The notes under the pieces are model-generated. The model worked only from the letters and a program-made list of their open reading frames with translations, did no database searches and was not told the DNA's origin. From contig NZ_JBDFMH010000001.1 of assembly GCF_047238125.1 (NCBI RefSeq), forward strand, positions 434,001-498,000: DNA of 64,000 bases. Direction: 5' to 3'. The position numbers and the translations under genes were made by a program. This stretch comes from JBDFMH01 sp047238125 (GTDB taxonomy: Bacteria > Pseudomonadota > Alphaproteobacteria > Sphingomonadales > Sphingomonadaceae). Positions 25,300 through 33,260 of the stretch are shown here, piece after piece. Position 1 is the first letter of the stretch. The number at the start of each line of letters is the position of its first letter.

Positions 25300-26411
25300 G
25301 CGCGGGCCGCCTGCTGCTGCTGTTCGCCGGCGACGGCGATGCGCGCGCGTCCGATGGCTGGCTCGAGCTCGAGGGCGGTGCCGTCACCGCGCGGGGTGAC
25401 AGCTGGGTCACCGCGCCCGCCGATCGCCCCGGCGCGGTCCGTCGCAAGGTGGTGATCGTGGCACCCGGCCAGCAGGTCGCGCTGCACTGGATCGAACTAC
25501 CGTCGCTCAGCCCCGCTCAGGCGCGCGCAGCTGCACGGATGACGGCGGCGGAGATCAGCCTCGATCCCGTCGATCGCCTGCATGTGGCGCTGGGCTCGCG
25601 TCAAGCCGATGGCTTTCATCCCATTGCAGTGGTCGCGGCCGATCGCATGGCGGGCTGGCTCGGCCAGGCGCAGGCGCTTGCGCTCGATCCCGATCATGTC
25701 GTGCCCGAACCGATGCTGATCGCGCCACCGGAAGCGGGCGAGCGGCACTGGGCGCTGCCGCACGCCATCGTCGCCCGCGGGCCGACCAGCGGCTACACGG
25801 TCGAACCCGATCTCGCGGCGCTGCTGGATGAAGACGGTGTCGAGCCGGTCGATACCGTCACCGTGGAATCGGGGCTGGCCGGCCTGCTCGATCCGCCTCC
25901 GCTCGATCTGCGGCAGGGCGCGTTCGCGCGTCGCCGCCGCTGGCGGATCGATTGGGCGCAGGCGCGGCGGCTGGCGATCGTCGCCGGCGCGATCTTGCTT
26001 GCCACGCTCGCTATCCAGGCTGCCCTGATCCTGCGCTATTCGATCGCCGCCGATCGCACAGAGGCGGAGATCGAGACGGTCGCCCGCACCGTGCTGCCGC
26101 GCGCCGCCGCGCTGCCCAATCCCCCCGCGCAACTGCGCGAGCGGCTGGCCGATCTGCGCGGCGGCGGCCTTGGCTATGGCACCGTCGCAGGGTTGCTGTT
26201 CGATGCCGTCCGCGCGACCCCGGATGTCGAGCTCGGCGCGCTGCAGTTCGATCGCGATGGCACGCTCACCGCCACCATCCTCGCCACCGGCGCGCCCGAG
26301 ATCGCGGCACTGGAAGCGCGGCTCGATGCTGCCGGGCTCGATGCCGATACCGCGCCGCCCCGCAGCGGCGGTGGCCGCCAGATCTCCGAACTCACGGTGC
26401 GCGCACGATGA
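25296..26411 (+). CDS. gspL: T2SS inner-membrane protein GspL
   Basis: 371 residues. The N-terminal cytoplasmic actin-like domain, which recruits GspE, contains VVIVAPGQQVALHWIELPSLSPAQARAAARM. One membrane helix follows (RRLAIVAGAILLATLAIQAALI), then a short periplasmic ferredoxin-like domain (RERLADLRGGGLGYGTVAGLLFDAV...GALQFDRDGTLTATIL). Size and topology are typical of GspL. It is coupled on both sides by ATGA overlaps. Confidence 0.87.
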   Translation: MSAGRLLLLFAGDGDARASDGWLELEGGAVTARGDSWVTAPADRPGAVRRKVVIVAPGQQVALHWIELPSLSPAQARAAARMTAAEISLDPVDRLHVALGSRQADGFHPIAVVAADRMAGWLGQAQALALDPDHVVPEPMLIAPPEAGERHWALPHAIVARGPTSGYTVEPDLAALLDEDGVEPVDTVTVESGLAGLLDPPPLDLRQGAFARRRRWRIDWAQARRLAIVAGAILLATLAIQAALILRYSIAADRTEAEIETVARTVLPRAAALPNPPAQLRERLADLRGGGLGYGTVAGLLFDAVRATPDVELGALQFDRDGTLTATILATGAPEIAALEARLDAAGLDADTAPPRSGGGRQISELTVRAR

Positions 26412-26890
26412 TCGATCGGCTGAAGATCTGGTGGGCCGGGCGCACCCTGCGCGAACAGCGGCTGCTGCTTGTGATGGCGGCGCTGCTGGCGATCACCATC
26501 GCCTGGGCCGGCATCATCCGGCCGACGGATGATGCGCTCGCCGATGCCCGCGCCCGCCATGCCCGCGCGGTGCTGGCGCTGGGCGATGCCCGCGCCCAGG
26601 CCGATGCCATCCGCCTGCTCGAACGGCGCGCGCCGCCGCCGCTGGGCGCGCCGATCCAGGCGTTCCTCGCATCCCAGGCCAGCGAGGCGGGGTTCACCGT
26701 CGCCCGCATCGAACCGCTCGGATCGTCGGGTGCGACGCTCGTCATCAACGCGGTCCGCGCGCCCGCCTTCTTCGGCTGGATCGGCCAGCTGGAAAGCCGC
26801 TACGGGCTCGTGGTCGATCGGCTGGTGGCGCGCACCAACAGCGATGCCACGCTGTCGGTGCAGGTCGATCTGCGCGGACGGGGGCGCTGA
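26408..26890 (+). CDS. gspM: T2SS inner-membrane protein GspM
   Basis: 160 residues. A cytoplasmic N-terminus (MIDRLKIWWAGRTLREQRLLLVMAALL) leads into one transmembrane helix. A periplasmic coiled-coil and ferredoxin-like domain follow (QAFLASQASEAGFTVARIEPL...FFGWIGQLESRYGLVVDRLV). It partners GspL and stabilises the platform. Start 26408 overlaps the gspL stop; the long open frame upstream is a shadow of gspL. Confidence 0.87.
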   Translation: MIDRLKIWWAGRTLREQRLLLVMAALLAITIAWAGIIRPTDDALADARARHARAVLALGDARAQADAIRLLERRAPPPLGAPIQAFLASQASEAGFTVARIEPLGSSGATLVINAVRAPAFFGWIGQLESRYGLVVDRLVARTNSDATLSVQVDLRGRGR

Positions 26891-27606
26891 TGCGGATCCG
26901 CCTGCCTGTCGGCCACCGGCTGTTGCTGGCCGCCGCCACCGTCGCGATGCTCGTGCTGCTGCTGCCGGCCCGACTGGCGCTGGGTCTGGTCGGCATGGAC
27001 CGGGTCGGCCTTTCCGCGCGCGCCGCCGAAGGCAGCATCTGGCGCGGCCGCCTGGTCGAAGCGCGGCTGGCGGGCGTTCCGCTCGGCGATCTCAGGATCG
27101 GTCTCAGCCCCTGGCCGCTGTTCGTCGGCCGCGCCCGGCTCGATCTGGCGCGCGACGGCGATCTCGATCCCGCCGCCGGCGCGATCAGCGTCAGCCGCCA
27201 CGCGCTCGGCATCGATGATGTCACCGCGCTCGTGCCGCTGGCGGGGCGGCTGGCGCCGCTGCCGATCGCCGCGCTCGATCTGGCCGATGTCTCCGCCCGG
27301 TTCGAGGATGGCGTGTGTATCGCAGCCGAGGGTCGGGTCACCGCGCGGCTGGCGGGCGATGTCGCCGGCCTGTCGCTGCCCGGTGGGCTCACCGGCGAGG
27401 CACGCTGCGACAATGGCGCGCTGCTGCTGCCGCTCGCCAGCCAGACGGGGATGGAGACGCTGGCGCTGCGGTTGCTGCCGGGCGGGCGGTATCGGGTGGA
27501 TTTGGCGGTGCGCGGCAACGATCCGGCAGTGCGTGATCGGCTGCTCGCGGCTGGCTTCGCACCGGGGGCCGGCGGCTATGCGCTGGGGGTGGATGGCACA
27601 TGGTGA
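26890..27606 (+). CDS. gspN: T2SS protein GspN
   Basis: 238 residues. An N-terminal signal anchor (LLLAAATVAMLVLLLPARLALGLV) is followed by a periplasmic beta-rich domain with SARAAEGSIWRGRLVEARLAGVPLGDLRIGLSPWPLF, the GspN signature. GspN is present in only some T2SS; its role is accessory and poorly defined. The ATG shares one base with the gspM stop (TGATG). It overlaps the next small gene by seven bases. Confidence 0.88.
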   Translation: MRIRLPVGHRLLLAAATVAMLVLLLPARLALGLVGMDRVGLSARAAEGSIWRGRLVEARLAGVPLGDLRIGLSPWPLFVGRARLDLARDGDLDPAAGAISVSRHALGIDDVTALVPLAGRLAPLPIAALDLADVSARFEDGVCIAAEGRVTARLAGDVAGLSLPGGLTGEARCDNGALLLPLASQTGMETLALRLLPGGRYRVDLAVRGNDPAVRDRLLAAGFAPGAGGYALGVDGTW

Positions 27607-27980
27607 CAGCCGCGCTCTGGCTCGCCCTCTCGCTCGGCACGCTGCCGCGGCAGGATCTGGCGCCCGGCGAATGCGCGATCTTCCTGTGGCGCGGTGATCC
27701 GCGGCCAGCGCTGCTGCTGGTCGCACGCGGTGGCGCGGCGCGGATCGCGCTCGGCAGCGGCGCGCGCGATCTGGCGCGAGCGGATGGCGCCGATCCGTCG
27801 AAGCCCGCGGCCAGTGCGCGCTATGCCGATGCCACGCTGTCGGTCTCGGTCGATCTGGTGTTGGAGGAACGCGAGGGGCTGGCGAAAGGCGCACTGGTGC
27901 GCGACGGCACCGTCTCCGTAACCGAAGCGGGCGGCGATACGCTCGTCCAGCCGGTCGGCGGCCTCCTGGCCTGCCGCTAA
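27600..27980 (+). CDS. Small putative exported protein at the end of the gsp operon
   Basis: 126 residues of unknown function. The N-terminus (MVTAALWLALSLGTL) is hydrophobic and could be a short signal sequence. The body has two cysteines, one near the start (PGECAIFLW) and one at the very C-terminus (GLLACR), which could form a disulfide in the periplasm. It contains an alternating beta-like pattern (ALLLVARGGAARIAL; ADATLSVSVDLVL). It overlaps gspN by seven bases, so it is almost certainly cotranscribed with the T2SS genes and may be an accessory or secreted protein. Confidence 0.72.
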   Translation: MVTAALWLALSLGTLPRQDLAPGECAIFLWRGDPRPALLLVARGGAARIALGSGARDLARADGADPSKPAASARYADATLSVSVDLVLEEREGLAKGALVRDGTVSVTEAGGDTLVQPVGGLLACR

Positions 27981-28063
27981 TGCTTGCCGGCACCACGCCG
28001 CAACGATCCGGTCATCTTTTGCCGCCAAGCCCTGTTGCATCGCGCAGGCCGCTGGGCTTTGTT

Positions 28064-28101
28064 CGGGCGTGATGGTCAATCGGGAGCGGGCGTGATGGTC
28101 A
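28064..28101 (+). repeat. Short direct duplication creating a leader reading frame upstream of the Ter cluster
   Basis: The 15-base unit cgggcgtgatggtca occurs at 28064-28078 and again at 28087-28101, a period of 23. The first copy offers ATG 28072, which opens a seven-codon frame (MVNRERA) ending in TGA 28093-28095. That stop overlaps the true ATG at 28095 as TGATG. A translationally coupled leader peptide is possible; it could equally be a neutral slippage product. Confidence 0.55.
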
Positions 28102-28673
28102 GTCTGGTCAAGGGGCAGAGCATCCGGCTCGAAAAGTCGGGCGGCGGCACGCTGACCCGGGTCACGATGGGGCTCGGCTGGGATGTCCGCAAGGCCAAGG
28201 GGTTGGGCCGGTTCTTCGGCGGCGGCGATGATGTCGATCTCGATGCGTCGGTGCTGCTGTTCGACGGCAATCGTCAGCTGGTCGATTCGGTCTGGTTCCG
28301 CCAGCTGCGCTCGAAGGACGGTTCGATCATCCACACCGGCGACAACCGCACCGGCGCGGGCGATGGCGATGACGAGCAGATCATCGTCGATCTCTCTGCG
28401 CTGCCGCCCGCGGTGCAGACGCTGGTCTTCACCGTCAACAGCTTCACGGGCGACTCGTTCGAGAAGATCGAGAACGCCTATTGCCGGCTGGTCGATGCCA
28501 CCACCAATGTCGAACTGGCGCGCTTCGATCTGTCCGGCAGCGGCGCGCACACCGGTCAGGTGATGGCGAAGGTCGCGCGCGATGGCGCCGGCTGGTCGAT
28601 GAAGGCGATCGGGGACAAGACCACCGGCCGCACCTTCCACGACATGATGCCAGCGATCTCGGCGCACTTCTGA
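28095..28673 (+). CDS. TerD-family stress-response protein (first Ter gene)
   Basis: 192 residues. The TerD fold is evident from MVSLVKGQSIRLEKSGGGTLTRVTMGLGWD and the Ca2+-binding loops DDVDLDASVLLFD and GDNRTGAGDGDDE. It carries an insert (RKAKGLGRFFGGGDD) and a C-terminus (VMAKVARDGAGWSMKAIGDKTTGRTFHDMMPAI) closer to TerZ/TerX-type paralogues than to canonical TerD. These small cytoplasmic proteins bind calcium and associate with TerC-type membrane proteins in tellurite and other stress responses. It begins the Ter operon and its stop overlaps the next ATG. Confidence 0.9.
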   Translation: MVSLVKGQSIRLEKSGGGTLTRVTMGLGWDVRKAKGLGRFFGGGDDVDLDASVLLFDGNRQLVDSVWFRQLRSKDGSIIHTGDNRTGAGDGDDEQIIVDLSALPPAVQTLVFTVNSFTGDSFEKIENAYCRLVDATTNVELARFDLSGSGAHTGQVMAKVARDGAGWSMKAIGDKTTGRTFHDMMPAISAHF

Positions 28674-29875
28674 TGGTGGATCTGACGCAGGGCGGCAATG
28701 CCCCGCTGCCGGGGGATCCGGCGATCGTCACGGTCGATTGGTCTGCGCCGGCGGCGGTGGAGGCCGATGTCTCGGCCTATCTGCTGACCGAGGCGGGCAA
28801 GGTCCGCAGCGACGACGACATGATCTTCTACAACCAGCCCGAAGGCGCCGGCGGCGCGATCCGCTATGCCGCGGGGCAGAGCGGCAAGGGCCGGTTCGAG
28901 ATCGCGACCGGCCGGCTGCCAGCCGATGTCGTGCGGATCGTGATCTGCGTGACGATCGACGGCGGCGCCGCCAAGGGCCAGACGATGGCGATGCTGTCCG
29001 GCGCGCGGATTGCGGTCGGCGGCGATGCGATCGTCTATGCGCCGATGCTGTCGGGCGCGACCGAGGCGGCGATGATCTTCGGCGAGCTCTATCTGCGGAA
29101 CGGCCAGTGGAAGTTCCGCGCGGTCGGCCAGGGCTTCAACGGCGGCCTCGGCCCGCTCGCGCGCTCGTTCGGCATCGACGTCGCGGACGATCCCGCACCG
29201 GCTGCGCCTGCACCCGCGCCCGCACCGCCACCACCACCCCCGCCACCGCCTGCAGCTGCTTCCCCGCCGCCGCGCCCGGTCAGCCTTGCCAAGATCTCGC
29301 TCGACAAGCCGAACCAGACCGTCAGCCTCGAAAAGCGCGGCGGATCGTTCGGCGAGATCGTCGTCAACCTGAACTGGTCGCGCGGCAAGAAGTCGTTCTT
29401 CGGCGGCGGCTCCGCGATCGATCTCGATCTCGGCTGCCTGCTGGAACTGGCCGACGGACGCAAGAGCGTGGTCCAGGCGCTCGGCCGCCTGTTCGGCAGC
29501 TTCCACAATCCGCCCTTCATCGCGCTGGAAGGCGATGACCGCACCGGCGACGTGTCCGCGGGCGAGACGATGCGCATCAACGGCGCGCAGTGGAATCAGC
29601 TCAAGCGGATCGCGATCTTCGCCAATATCTATGATGGCGTGCCCAACTGGCAGCAGACCGATGGCGTGGTCAGCGTCACCATGCCCGATCAGCCGCCGAT
29701 CGAGGTGCGGATGACCGAGGGCCGCAACGACAAGCGGCTGTGCGGGATCGTGCTGCTGGAGAATGACGGCGGCACCATCAAGGTGACGCGGATCGTCGAT
29801 TATTTCCGCGACCAGAGCGAACTGGATCGCGCTTTCGGCTGGGGTCTGCAATGGACCAGCGGTCGCAAGGACTGA
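28673..29875 (+). CDS. TerD-TerA fusion protein
   Basis: 400 residues with two Ter modules. The first (about 1-170) is TerD-like (KVRSDDDMIFYNQPEGAGGAI; ending FRAVGQGFNGGLGPLARSFGIDV) but lacks the DLDAS calcium loop at its front. A Pro/Ala-rich linker (about 173-203, with runs of up to nine prolines) leads to a TerA-type domain: SLEKRGGSFGEIVVNLNWSRGKKSFFGGGSAIDLDLGCL, GDDRTGDVSAGE, NDKRLCGIVLLEN. TerA proteins are part of the tellurite-resistance set. The linker suggests a flexible scaffold joining Ter subunits. It starts within the upstream stop (TGATG). Confidence 0.88.
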   Translation: MVDLTQGGNAPLPGDPAIVTVDWSAPAAVEADVSAYLLTEAGKVRSDDDMIFYNQPEGAGGAIRYAAGQSGKGRFEIATGRLPADVVRIVICVTIDGGAAKGQTMAMLSGARIAVGGDAIVYAPMLSGATEAAMIFGELYLRNGQWKFRAVGQGFNGGLGPLARSFGIDVADDPAPAAPAPAPAPPPPPPPPPAAASPPPRPVSLAKISLDKPNQTVSLEKRGGSFGEIVVNLNWSRGKKSFFGGGSAIDLDLGCLLELADGRKSVVQALGRLFGSFHNPPFIALEGDDRTGDVSAGETMRINGAQWNQLKRIAIFANIYDGVPNWQQTDGVVSVTMPDQPPIEVRMTEGRNDKRLCGIVLLENDGGTIKVTRIVDYFRDQSELDRAFGWGLQWTSGRKD

Positions 29876-29888
29876 CGGGGGACGCGCG

Positions 29889-31004
29889 TTGATTCGCAAA
29901 TATTACACAGGCTCGCTCATCTTCACCGCGCTTTGCCTGGGCATCGCGGCGTGGCTGGGCTGGAACACGGGCGGTGGCATGCAGGCGCTGCTGGCCACGC
30001 TGTGGATCACGCTCGTGCTGGGCGTGCTGGAGGTGTCGCTGTCGTTCGACAATGCGGTCGTCAACGCGACCGTCCTGCGCGACATGGATGCGAAATGGCG
30101 GCGCGCCTTCCTCACCTGGGGCATCCTGATCGCAGTGTTCGGCATGCGGATCGTGTTTCCGCTCGCCATCGTCGTGATCGCGACCGGGCTGGGGCCGATC
30201 GAATCGCTCAAGCTCGCGGCGGGCAACCCCGCCGAATATGAACGCATCATCACCTCTGCCCATGTCGGCATCGCCGGTTTCGGCGGCGCGTTCCTGGCGA
30301 TGGTCGGCCTGAAATTCTTCTTTGATGCCGACAAGGAAGTGCACTGGATCGACATCGTCGAACGCCAGCTCGCCAAGCTGTCCAGCGTGCCCGCGGTCGA
30401 GATCGGCATCGTGCTGATCGCGCTGGTCGGCATCGCCAGCGTGCTGCCCGATGCCGATCGGCTGGTGTTCGTCGAAGCCGGCATCTTCGGCCTGCTCACG
30501 TACATCGCGGTCGATGCGCTCGGCTCGCTGCTCGAAGGCGCGGAGGATGCCACTGGACAGGTCGCGCGCTCGGGTCTCGCCTCGTTCCTCTATCTCGAAG
30601 TGCTCGATGCATCCTTCTCGTTCGATGGTGTGATCGGCGCGTTCGCGCTGTCGAAGGACATCTTCATCATCGCACTGGGTCTCGGCATCGGCGCGATGTT
30701 CGTCCGCTCGATGACGGTGATGCTGGTCGACAAGGGCACGCTCGCCGAATATCGCTATCTCGAACATGGCGCCTTCTGGGCGATCCTGGCGCTGGCCGCG
30801 ATCATGCTGACCTCGGCCAACGAGGCCTGGCACATCCCCGAAGTCGTCACCGGCCTGATCGGCGCGGTTCTGATCGGCACGGCCTTCTGGTGGTCCAAGC
30901 GCCACAACCGGCTGCATCCCGAGGAATCGCATCAGGTCGATCTCGGCAGTCATGATCCTGTCGCCCCCACGGGCGAGAAGCTCGGCAACATTGGACATAA
31001 CTGA
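29889..31004 (+). CDS. DUF475 (TerC-superfamily) integral membrane protein
   Basis: 371 residues and about nine hydrophobic segments. It has the TerC-like acidic membrane motifs EVSLSFDNAVVNATVL and, in the second half, LEVLDASFSFDGVIGAFAL, which may bind metal within the membrane. The N-terminus (IRKYYTGSLIFTALCLGIAAWLGW) fits the DUF475 group. The only credible start is TTG 29889, behind GGGGGA; an in-frame TGA lies just upstream. In Ter clusters a TerC/DUF475 protein is the membrane hub for TerD-family proteins, so this is probably the anchor of the system. Confidence 0.92.
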   Translation: MIRKYYTGSLIFTALCLGIAAWLGWNTGGGMQALLATLWITLVLGVLEVSLSFDNAVVNATVLRDMDAKWRRAFLTWGILIAVFGMRIVFPLAIVVIATGLGPIESLKLAAGNPAEYERIITSAHVGIAGFGGAFLAMVGLKFFFDADKEVHWIDIVERQLAKLSSVPAVEIGIVLIALVGIASVLPDADRLVFVEAGIFGLLTYIAVDALGSLLEGAEDATGQVARSGLASFLYLEVLDASFSFDGVIGAFALSKDIFIIALGLGIGAMFVRSMTVMLVDKGTLAEYRYLEHGAFWAILALAAIMLTSANEAWHIPEVVTGLIGAVLIGTAFWWSKRHNRLHPEESHQVDLGSHDPVAPTGEKLGNIGHN

Positions 31005-31007
31005 GCC

Positions 31008-31586
31008 ATGTCGATCAGCATCGCCAAGGGCGGCAATATCAGCCTCAGCAAGGAAGAACCGGGCCTCACCCGGATCGTGATCGGGCTGGGCTGGGATACG
31101 CGGGTGACGAGCGGGGCGGATTTCGATCTTGATGCCTCCGCCTTTCTGCTGACTGCGGAAGGCAAGGTCCGCTCCGACGCCGATTTCATCTTCTACAATC
31201 AGATGAAATCCGCCGACGGATCGGTCGAGCATAGCGGCGACAATCGCACCGGCGCGGGCGAGGGGGACGACGAATCGATCAAGGTCGATCTCGCCAGCGT
31301 GCCTGCCGGGCTGCAGAAGATCGCGGTGGCGGTCACGATCCATGATGGCGAGGCGCGCGGCCAGAATTTCGGCATGGTGTCGAACGCCTTCATCCGCGTG
31401 GTCAACGCCGCCAATGATCGCGAGATCGCGCGGTACGACCTGTCGGAAGACGCGTCGGTCGAAACGGCGATGATCTTCGGCGAGGTCTATCGCCACAATG
31501 GAGACTGGAAGTTCCGCGCGGTCGGCCAGGGGTTCAAGGGTGGTCTTGGCCCGCTCGCGCGCAGTTTTGGCGTGGACGTCGGCTGA
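31008..31586 (+). CDS. terD: Canonical TerD protein
   Basis: 192 residues, close to enterobacterial TerD/TerE. Features are SISIAKGGNISLSKEEPGLTRIVIGLGWDTR, the calcium motifs FDLDASAFLL and GDNRTGAGEGDDE, and the C-terminal signature AMIFGEVYRHNGDWKFRAVGQGFKGGLGPLARSFGVDV. Ca2+ binding and cytoplasmic location are known for the family. It lies three bases after the DUF475 stop and 31 bases before a paralogue, so it is part of the same operon. Confidence 0.95.
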   Translation: MSISIAKGGNISLSKEEPGLTRIVIGLGWDTRVTSGADFDLDASAFLLTAEGKVRSDADFIFYNQMKSADGSVEHSGDNRTGAGEGDDESIKVDLASVPAGLQKIAVAVTIHDGEARGQNFGMVSNAFIRVVNAANDREIARYDLSEDASVETAMIFGEVYRHNGDWKFRAVGQGFKGGLGPLARSFGVDVG

Positions 31587-31617
31587 CCGCCGACCATAGC
31601 AGAGAGGAGTTCCGAAC

Positions 31618-32193
31618 ATGCCGGTATCGCTTTCCAAGGGCGCGAACGTCAGCCTCAGCAAGGAAGCCCCTGGCCTGACCGCGGTGCGCGTCGGCCTGGG
31701 CTGGGATACGCGCGTGACAGACGGCAGCGCATTCGATCTCGACGCGTCGGTGTTCGTGCTCGCAGCCGACGGCAAGGTCGCGTCCGATGCCGATTTCATC
31801 TTCTACAACAACAAGACCGGCGCCAGCGGCGCGGTCGAGCATCAGGGTGACAACACCACCGGCGAAGGCGCGGGCGACGACGAGGTCGTGAAGGTCAATC
31901 TCGCCAATCTGCCGGCCAGCGTCACCAAGCTGGCCTTCGCAGTCACAATTCACGACGCCGATGCCCGCAAGCAGAATTTCGGCATGGTCTCCAATGCCTA
32001 TATCCGCGTGCTGAACGAAGCCGGCGGCAGCGAGATCGCGCGCTACGATCTGTCGGAAGACGCCTCGACCGAAACCGCGATGATCTTCGGCGAGCTCTAT
32101 CGCAATGGCGATGAGTGGAAGTTCAAGGCGATCGGCCAGGGCTTTGCGGGCGGCCTCGGCCCGCTCGCCCGCTCGTTCGGGGTCAATGTCTGA
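31618..32193 (+). CDS. Canonical TerD/TerE protein (paralogue)
   Basis: 191 residues, a tandem paralogue of the preceding TerD, with SLSKGANVSLSKEAPGLTAVRVGLGWDTR, FDLDASVFVL, GDNTTGEGAGDDE and the same C-terminal block. It may correspond to TerE, but the D/E distinction cannot be made from sequence alone. A clear AGAGAGGAG SD precedes the ATG. Its stop overlaps the proposed CTG start of the ATP-grasp gene. Both canonical copies retain all acidic calcium ligands, unlike the TerD-like domains in the fusion genes. Confidence 0.94.
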   Translation: MPVSLSKGANVSLSKEAPGLTAVRVGLGWDTRVTDGSAFDLDASVFVLAADGKVASDADFIFYNNKTGASGAVEHQGDNTTGEGAGDDEVVKVNLANLPASVTKLAFAVTIHDADARKQNFGMVSNAYIRVLNEAGGSEIARYDLSEDASTETAMIFGELYRNGDEWKFKAIGQGFAGGLGPLARSFGVNV

Positions 32194-33260
32194 GCGAGGC
32201 GCGTCCCGCCGTCTGGTTCAACCAGGGCTATTCCAGCATCCGTGATGCGGTGCTGATGGTGCGTGACGGGGCGGGCGGCCGGGTAAGGCTGCTCGCCTCG
32301 CACCGCGATCCCGCCGCCCCCGTCCTCGCCGCGGCGGACGAGGCCTTCGCCGAACCGGATCTGGATCGCCGCGCCGATCCCGATGGCTATGCGGGCTGGT
32401 GCATCGATCAATGCGCCGCGCGCGGCATCGATCTGTTCGTGGCGCAGAATGGCCGCTTCGATCTCGCCGATCGCGCGGCCGATTTCGCCCGTGTCGGCAC
32501 CCGGCTGGCCGTGCCCGCAGATCGCGCAACGCTGGAACTGATCGAGGACAAGGGCCGCTTCCACGCCGCCGCCACCGATCATGGCCTGCCGACGCCGTGG
32601 ACGCGAGAGATCCACGATGCGCCCTCGTTCGATGCCGCGCTGGCAGAGGCCGCCGCGCTCGGCCATGAACCCTGCGTCAAGCCGCCGCACGGCGTGTTCG
32701 CCGCTGGCTTCTGGCGGCTCGATCCGGCTGTGCCGCTGTTCGCCACGCTGATGAACCCGGATGCGCACCGCATCGCCCCCGCCGCGCTGCGCGCCGCGAT
32801 TGCCGACGCGCCCGATCCGGTGCGGCTGCTCGTGCTCCAGCATCTGCCCGGCGCCGAATGGAGCGTCGATCTGGTCGCCGATGCGGGCACCACGCTGGTC
32901 GCGGTCGCGCGCCGCAAGCTCGCGCGCGCGCAGCGGCTGGAAGCGGACGGCCCTGCGATCGACATCGCCCGCGATGCGGTCCGCGCATTCGGCCTGTCCG
33001 GGCTGGTCAACGTCCAGCTCAAGGCCGCTACCGCCGACGATCGCGACCCGCGTATCCTCGAGATCAACACGCGGATGAGCGGCGCGTGCCGCTATACCGA
33101 GCATGCCGGGGTCAACCTGCCGTGGATCCAGATCGGCACGCTGCTCGGCCTGGTCGATCGTGCCGCCATCCCGCACCCTACAGGCGGCGCGCTGGTGGCG
33201 CCCGTCACCATTCCCGAGCGACTGCCCGATCCCGAAGCGAAAGCCGCCGCCCATGCGTGA
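32190..33260 (+). CDS. ATP-grasp enzyme of the Ter biosynthetic module
   Basis: About 356 residues. The N-terminal segment AVWFNQGYSSIRDAVLMVRDG is the pre-ATP-grasp domain. The ATP-grasp core includes ELIEDKGRFHAAATDHGLPTPW, a GHEPCVKPPHGVFAAGFWRL P-loop-like region and the metal-binding ILEINTRMSG. It presumably ligates a carboxylate to an amine or similar group during synthesis of an unknown nucleoside-like product. No ATG is suitable; CTG 32190 overlaps the TerD stop (CTGA) and gives MSEARPAVWFNQGYSS. The nearest upstream in-frame GTG (32115) lies deep within the terD gene. Confidence 0.85.
   Translation: MSEARPAVWFNQGYSSIRDAVLMVRDGAGGRVRLLASHRDPAAPVLAAADEAFAEPDLDRRADPDGYAGWCIDQCAARGIDLFVAQNGRFDLADRAADFARVGTRLAVPADRATLELIEDKGRFHAAATDHGLPTPWTREIHDAPSFDAALAEAAALGHEPCVKPPHGVFAAGFWRLDPAVPLFATLMNPDAHRIAPAALRAAIADAPDPVRLLVLQHLPGAEWSVDLVADAGTTLVAVARRKLARAQRLEADGPAIDIARDAVRAFGLSGLVNVQLKAATADDRDPRILEINTRMSGACRYTEHAGVNLPWIQIGTLLGLVDRAAIPHPTGGALVAPVTIPERLPDPEAKAAAHA

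Noticed and set aside
29218..29280. Possible short tandem repeat or CRISPR-like array (ccaccaccaccccc region)
   Set aside because: It simply encodes the polyproline linker of the TerD-TerA fusion. There are no spacers, and no cas genes occur in the window.
29778..31799. 673-codon minus-strand frame across the DUF475 and TerD genes
   Set aside because: Asp/His/Arg-rich shadow; the plus strand has complete families in tight operon spacing.
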